Origin: Actinomycetota bacterium
GTDB lineage: Bacteria; Actinomycetota; Thermoleophilia; Gaiellales; Gaiellaceae
Direction: 5' to 3'
NCBI GenBank assembly: GCA_005885565.1
Contig: VAXK01000028.1
Span: forward strand, 1 to 7,718
DNA length: 7,718 nucleotides
Shown here: piece after piece, positions 6,101 to 7,718 of the stretch
How positions within the stretch are numbered: position 1 is the first letter of the stretch
Layout: each line of letters opens with the position of its first letter
The notes under the pieces: model-generated
Database searches by the model: none
What the model was told of the DNA's origin: nothing
What the model saw: only the letters and a program-made list of their open reading frames with translations
Translations under genes and position numbers: made by a program

Positions 6101-6449
6101 GATGACGCGCGCGAAGGACCGGCTCGTGCTGACGCACGCGGTCGCGCGCTCGCTGTACGGCCTGCGCGACTTCAAGCTGCCGTCGCGGTTCCTCGACGAG
6201 CTGCCCGCGGAGGGCGTCGAGCGGGAGCGCCTGACGCCTGCGAGCTGGGCCTCGACGGCGCCTGCGGTTATCGCTCCGCGTGACGACGTGCCGTCGCTCG
6301 CGACGGGCGACTCGGTGCGCCACGGGACGCTGGGCGAGGGTGTGGTGACGCGCATCGAGCCCGGCGGCGTCGTCACGGTGCGGTTCGCCGCGGACGGCAC
6401 CGAGCGCCGCCTGATGCTGGACTACGCGCCGCTCGAGAAGATCGCCTGA
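3189..6449 (+). CDS. pcrA: UvrD/PcrA superfamily 1 DNA helicase with in-frame intein
   Basis: An ATP-dependent 3'-5' DNA helicase of the PcrA/UvrD type, acting in nucleotide excision repair, replication restart and clearing of transcription or recombination blocks. The 1086-residue precursor starts MSVASPETYLADLNEAQREA, placing the Q motif at 13-21. Walker A AGAGSGKT is at 32-39, motif Ia ITFTNKAAAEMKTR at 63-76, motif II VDEYQD at 223-228 and motif III GDPDQ at 251-255. The intein interrupts motif III. It resumes as SIYAFRGAD at 626-634, then motif IV LEQNYRSTNAIL at 653-664, motif V LLTLHNAKGLEF at 926-937 and motif VI CYVGMTRAKDR at 968-978. A C-terminal 'DSVRHGTLGEGVVTRIE' segment ends the protein and matches the Tudor-like tail of PcrA. 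Removing 370 intein residues leaves 716, the normal PcrA length. The ATG is supported by the Q-motif distance and the upstream TAGCAT box. No helicase motif is damaged. Confidence 0.96.
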   Translation: MSVASPETYLADLNEAQREAVLATEGPLLVVAGAGSGKTRVLTYRVGHLVNAIGVKPNEILAITFTNKAAAEMKTRLEDLLGGPARAIWILTFHAACGRMLRREAPRLGYRTNFTIYDQADQIRLTKQCLEELERDPKRFVPRGIHAQISNAKNNLVGPEAYRERVASFYDQTVADVYELYQRRLFASNAVDFDDMLMLTVQVLESFPEARERWQNAFRYVLVDEYQDTNHAQYVLLQLLAKQHSNVCAVGDPDQCLVAGTPVTMADGTTKPIERVRVGDEVLSCLGSGRFGAARVRRIHRSTRRHGIAITTSGGRRIVSTPEHTHFAGFKAGRTPQLHMTYLMWKRGVGFRVGTSKTYTSGQRRSVPGPAMRMNQEHADTCWVVSVHSTEAEARVAEMVLSLRYQLPTLPFVARRVAGRESAGVVGDQSLIDAVFAELDTKASGRLLLRRYGLSFDHPHFSAAATTGGSRIRRRLTVSLCGDARGGKPMHRLSLFGYDAEGRQALEHAGLSTRPAYRGSHGWRVETAHADFGRLVETVERVEAAVDVSVRFTARLAAQDEGVVTGNSLPFMPASAVRPGMLMVTGSGAFDLVERVDPVTLEEPVYDLDVERTHNFVASDLVTHNSIYAFRGADIRNILDFERDFPGTRTIPLEQNYRSTNAILGAANAVITHNRERKEKNLWSELGEGEPVRVVEVEDEHAEARFVAAEIAGLVEYGWSGDEVAVVYRTNAQSRVLEDVLVRQGVAYQVIGGPRFYERAEVKDVIAYLQVIDNPYDAVSLTRIANRPRRGVGDTSLARLASHADTQGISLWEALGQAEEAGVAAAPRRAVEGLRTLLQSLAAGALELEVSELVERVLERTGYLEALEAERTVEAQGRIENLQELVGVAREYQETAEEPSLSSFLQEISLYSDQDAIRGEESLVTLLTLHNAKGLEFRAVFMIGMEEGIFPHSRSIEEQGVEEERRLCYVGMTRAKDRLVLTHAVARSLYGLRDFKLPSRFLDELPAEGVERERLTPASWASTAPAVIAPRDDVPSLATGDSVRHGTLGEGVVTRIEPGGVVTVRFAADGTERRLMLDYAPLEKIA
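3954..5063 (+). other. Intein in helicase motif III, 370 residues
   Basis: The insertion begins with Cys1 (TGT, 3954) and ends His369-Asn370 (AAC, 5061-5063), followed by the +1 extein residue Ser (TCC). Block A is CLVAGTPVTMADG at 1-13, continuing to 'RVRVGDEVLS'. Block B is 'IVSTPEHTHFAG' at 63-74, with T66 and H69 matching the T-x-x-H pattern. Block F is 'VYDLDVERTHNFVA' at 350-363 and block G 'SDLVTHN' at 364-370. All residues needed for standard class 1 splicing are therefore present. The central region (about 76-315) is large enough for a homing endonuclease but shows no LAGLIDADG or clear HNH motif; see the findings for a possible GIY-YIG-like signature. Codon use differs from the flanking helicase, with more TTG Leu, AGA Arg, GGA Gly and A/T third positions. 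This suggests transfer after the host gene was established. Confidence 0.95.
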
Positions 6450-6451
6450 AG

Positions 6452-6457
6452 TAGGCT
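6452..6457 (+). promoter_or_regulatory. Possible -10 box (TAGGCT) for the M23 gene
   Basis: TAGGCT fits TANNNT and ends 6 bases before ATG 6464, with no Shine-Dalgarno sequence between. The whole gap to the helicase stop is 14 bases, so the gene could also simply be co-transcribed with the helicase. The evidence is weak. Confidence 0.3.
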
Positions 6458-6463
6458 CCGCCG

Positions 6464-6919
6464 ATGCGGCGGGCGCTGTGGGGGGTCGTGGCAATGCTCG
6501 TGCTCGCGCCGGCGGCCTCGGCGCACGTGCAGGACCCGCTCCAGCTCGCGTTCAACTGGCCGGCGCAGGGCACCGTGACGACGCCGTTCGGTTGGACGGA
6601 GGATCGCTACCACCCCGGGCTCGACATCGGCATGCTGCGCTCGCTCTCGGTTCGCGCCGCCGCGCCGGGGCGCGTGACCCTCGTCGGGACGCCGACCGGC
6701 TTCGGCGGCTACGGCAGCATCGTCCTCGTCGACACCCTGCCACCCTTCCAGACGCTGTACGCGCACCTCGCGTCCGTTCGTGTGCGGCAGGGGCAGTCCG
6801 TGTTGGCGGGCGAGCCGATCGGCGTCGCGGGCTGCACCGGCTGGTGCACCGGCACGCACCTGCACTTCGAGGTGCGCGAGCGTGGCTTCCCCGTCGACCC
6901 GAGGCCGCTTCTGCCCTGA
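6464..6919 (+). CDS. Secreted M23-family (LytM/peptidoglycan) metallopeptidase
   Basis: A 151-residue protein with a signal peptide: MRRALWGVVAMLVLAPAASA, with likely cleavage after Ala20. The rest is a compact Peptidase_M23 domain. 'VTTPFGWTEDRYHPGLDIG' carries the H50-x-x-x-D54 zinc ligands, 'YAHL' provides H101, and 'GTHLHFEVR' provides H132 and H134. In LytM-type enzymes the H and D of the first motif plus the second His of HxH bind zinc, while the other two His act in catalysis. All of these are kept, so an active endopeptidase cutting peptidoglycan cross-links is expected. C124 and C128 flank the 'TGW' before the HxH motif and could form a disulfide outside the cell. No SH3, LysM or coiled-coil region is present, so it is a minimal stand-alone domain. 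The ATG lies 14 bases after the helicase stop, and the tRNA-Val begins 18 bases after this gene's stop. Confidence 0.9.
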   Translation: MRRALWGVVAMLVLAPAASAHVQDPLQLAFNWPAQGTVTTPFGWTEDRYHPGLDIGMLRSLSVRAAAPGRVTLVGTPTGFGGYGSIVLVDTLPPFQTLYAHLASVRVRQGQSVLAGEPIGVAGCTGWCTGTHLHFEVRERGFPVDPRPLLP

Positions 6920-6921
6920 GC

Positions 6922-6927
6922 TACAAT
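6922..6927 (+). promoter_or_regulatory. -10 box (TACAAT) for tRNA-Val
   Basis: TACAAT is a near-consensus -10 box ending 10 bases before the first base of the mature tRNA, which leaves a leader of only a few bases for RNase P to remove. It sits just after the stop codon of the M23 gene. No strong -35 hexamer is visible inside the end of that gene. Confidence 0.55.
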
Positions 6928-6937
6928 CGCCCGGCCA

Positions 6938-7010
6938 GGGCGGTTAGCTCAGTTGGGAGAGCACCAGCTCGACAAGCTGGGGGTCACTGGTTCGAGCCCA
7001 GTACCGCCCA
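6938..7010 (+). tRNA. tRNA-Val (anticodon GAC)
   Basis: A complete 73-base cloverleaf. The acceptor stem GGGCGGT/ACCGCCC has seven perfect pairs with discriminator A at 7010. The D arm is GCTC/GAGC with loop AGTTGGGA. The anticodon stem CCAGC/GCTGG encloses loop TCGACAA, giving anticodon GAC at 6971-6973. The variable loop is GGGTC, and the T arm is ACTGG/CCAGT with loop TTCGAGC. CCA is not encoded; the next bases are TAG. The anticodon loop carries C rather than the near-universal U at position 33 (6970). Otherwise the structure is ideal, so it looks functional. Confidence 0.95.
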
Positions 7011-7015
7011 TAGCC

Positions 7016-7060
7016 GCCGGAAAGTCCGGCGCCTTCGGCGCGATGACGACCTTTTCCGGC
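7016..7060. terminator. Nested hairpin, possible bidirectional terminator
   Basis: GCCGGAAAG (7016-7024) can pair with CTTTTCCGGC (7051-7060) with one bulged T, enclosing an inner hairpin GCGCC-TTC-GGCGC (7029-7041). An alternative 6-bp hairpin GCCGGA-AAG-TCCGGC is possible at 7016-7030. The element lies between the end of the tRNA and the stop codon of the convergent minus-strand gene, where a shared terminator would be expected. There is no long U-tract on either strand, so this is not a textbook intrinsic terminator. Confidence 0.45.
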
Positions 7061-7066
7061 GTCGGT

Positions 7067-7312
7067 CTAGCGCGGGTCGGCGCGGTCGACGTTCCAGTGC
7101 CGCGCGGCGCCGGCGAGCCACCCGGCACCATCGGGGCGGGGCGAGAGGACGAAGCGGGTGACCGCTCTCTGGCCCCCCTCGTGGTCGCCGTAGAGGATGT
7201 CGACGGTCAGCTCGTTCCGCGCATCGACGGCCTCGCTGAGCACGGCGAACTCGGGCGCATCCGGATCGCGAAACGACCCTTGACCTCGACGGCCTGGTCT
7301 TCCTCGGCCCAA
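7067..7312 (-). pseudogene. Small conserved protein, C-terminal part; N-terminus apparently lost
   Basis: Read leftward, the convincing part is about 68 residues from roughly 7273 to the TAG at 7069-7067. It starts 'FRDPDAPEFAVLSEAVDARN', continues 'ELTVDILYGDHEGGQRAVTR' and closes 'GAARHWNVDRADPR'. It is protein-like in composition, with alternating strands and a Trp/His-rich end, and looks like the C-terminal domain of a small conserved actinobacterial protein whose function I do not know. Upstream of 7273 this frame becomes Arg/Gly-rich (for example 'RGRPGRRGQGS') and is antisense to the plus-strand STAS-like gene. The nearest start-like codon is a TTG at 7312. In a neighbouring frame 'MERSGDDGLSSWAEEDQAVE' could be joined by a one-base shift, but that is also antisense to the other gene. 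I read it as 5'-truncated rather than intact. Confidence 0.55.
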
Positions 7313-7718
7313 CTGCTCAGGCCGTCGTCTCCGCTGCGTTCCATCGCGTCATGACCGATGGGCTTCACCTGCCCGGGAGCGCAGTGACCATCCCGAGGTC
7401 GACGTCCGTCTACCGTTACCTGCAGCGGATGGACTTCTTCGAACCGATCACCGGCAAGCTTCCTGAAGAGTTCAAGCGCCATGAGCCGAGCGGCTTCCGG
7501 CCGCTGCAGCACTTCGAGGAGGCTGTCGGCTGCTACGCGGCGGCGCGCGAGCTCAAGGACGCGCTCACTGAGGCGTGCGGGCTGGACGAAAGGGTTGCCT
7601 CGGCAGCGATCCACGTCTGCCTCGCGGAGCTCGCGGAGAACGTGCTTTTTCACGCGGATGCCCCCTACGGAGGATTCGCAGCCGCGCAGGGATGGGACAA
7701 GCGCTCAGAGGTCGAGGT
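7261..7718 (+). CDS. STAS-like / GHKL-ATPase regulatory protein, partial
   Basis: An open frame runs from 7240, just after a TGA at 7237-7239, off the right edge. From about 7273 it reads 'TTLDLDGLVFLGPTAQAVVS', then 'AAFHRVMTDGLHLPGSAVTI' and 'SVYRYLQRMDFFEPI', the layout of a STAS-like domain. Further on, 'LAELAENVLFHADAPYGGFA' matches the N-box of GHKL (histidine-kinase/anti-sigma type) ATPases, where E and N bind Mg-ATP. Such fusions act in partner-switching control, but the target here is unknown. The STAS-like part lacks its first strand, and no ATG or GTG exists between the stop at 7237 and the first ATG at 7351, which lies inside the domain. The protein is therefore either N-terminally truncated or starts at 7351. 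Codon use (CTT, TTT, GGA, ACT) is looser than in the genes to the left. The domain assignment is moderately secure; whether it is intact is unclear. Confidence 0.68.

Noticed and set aside
3572..6283. 903-codon plus-strand frame inside the helicase gene
   Set aside because: It overlaps the helicase in another frame and its Arg/Gly/Pro-rich translation shows no motifs.
4947..6494. 515-codon minus-strand frame antisense to the helicase
   Set aside because: Its composition is the mirror of G/C-ending helicase codons and no domain is recognisable.
7207..7653. 148-codon minus-strand frame at the right end
   Set aside because: It is mostly antisense to the STAS/ATPase gene. The segment 'MERSGDDGLSSWAEEDQAVE' looked like a possible N-terminus for the neighbouring minus-strand protein, but a one-base shift is needed and the opposite strand explains it better.
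1..7718. CRISPR array, insertion sequence, integrase or phage attachment site
   Set aside because: No regularly spaced direct repeats, transposase or integrase motifs were seen. The tRNA 3' end has no duplicated copy that I can see in the window.

Overview
The window is very GC-rich with tight gene packing, few Shine-Dalgarno sequences and TANNNT boxes 6 to 11 bases ahead of several starts. Together with the protein content this suggests an actinobacterium, perhaps of the Thermoleophilia/Gaiellales type. That assignment is an inference from style, not from a marker gene.

Left part (1-1400). A HAD-type hydrolase runs leftward off the edge. Divergent to it is a well-preserved cobalamin riboswitch. 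The gene it should control is a wreck: only the middle of a BtuF-like vitamin B12-binding protein remains. Its N-terminal lobe is missing, the reading frame breaks near 608-613, and the C-terminal lobe is gone. A conserved protein resembling AlkZ-related winged-helix proteins (660-1400, minus) converges on this remnant.

Middle part (1401-6919). A 21-bp divergent gap at 1401-1421 separates the AlkZ-like gene from a rightward run: a stand-alone CinA/MoaB-type molybdopterin-binding-domain protein, an overlapping small lipoprotein, a six-helix membrane protein, a UvrD/PcrA superfamily 1 helicase and a secreted M23 peptidase. The helicase gene carries a 370-residue in-frame intein between Gln and Ser of helicase motif III (GDPDQ|SIYAFRGAD). 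All splicing blocks are present. Its central region shows no LAGLIDADG motif but has a possible GIY-YIG-like signature.

Right part (6920-7718). A tRNA-Val(GAC) with an unusual C at position 33 is followed by a nested hairpin. Then comes the C-terminal part of a small conserved protein on the minus strand. Head-to-head with it is a plus-strand STAS-like plus GHKL-ATPase protein that runs off the right edge. Both proteins appear to lose their N-termini at about 7270-7280, which looks like a rearrangement or assembly breakpoint.

The genes do not form one pathway. The most notable items are the intein with its atypical central domain, the riboswitch left in front of a destroyed B12-uptake gene, the C33 tRNA and the head-to-head truncation junction.
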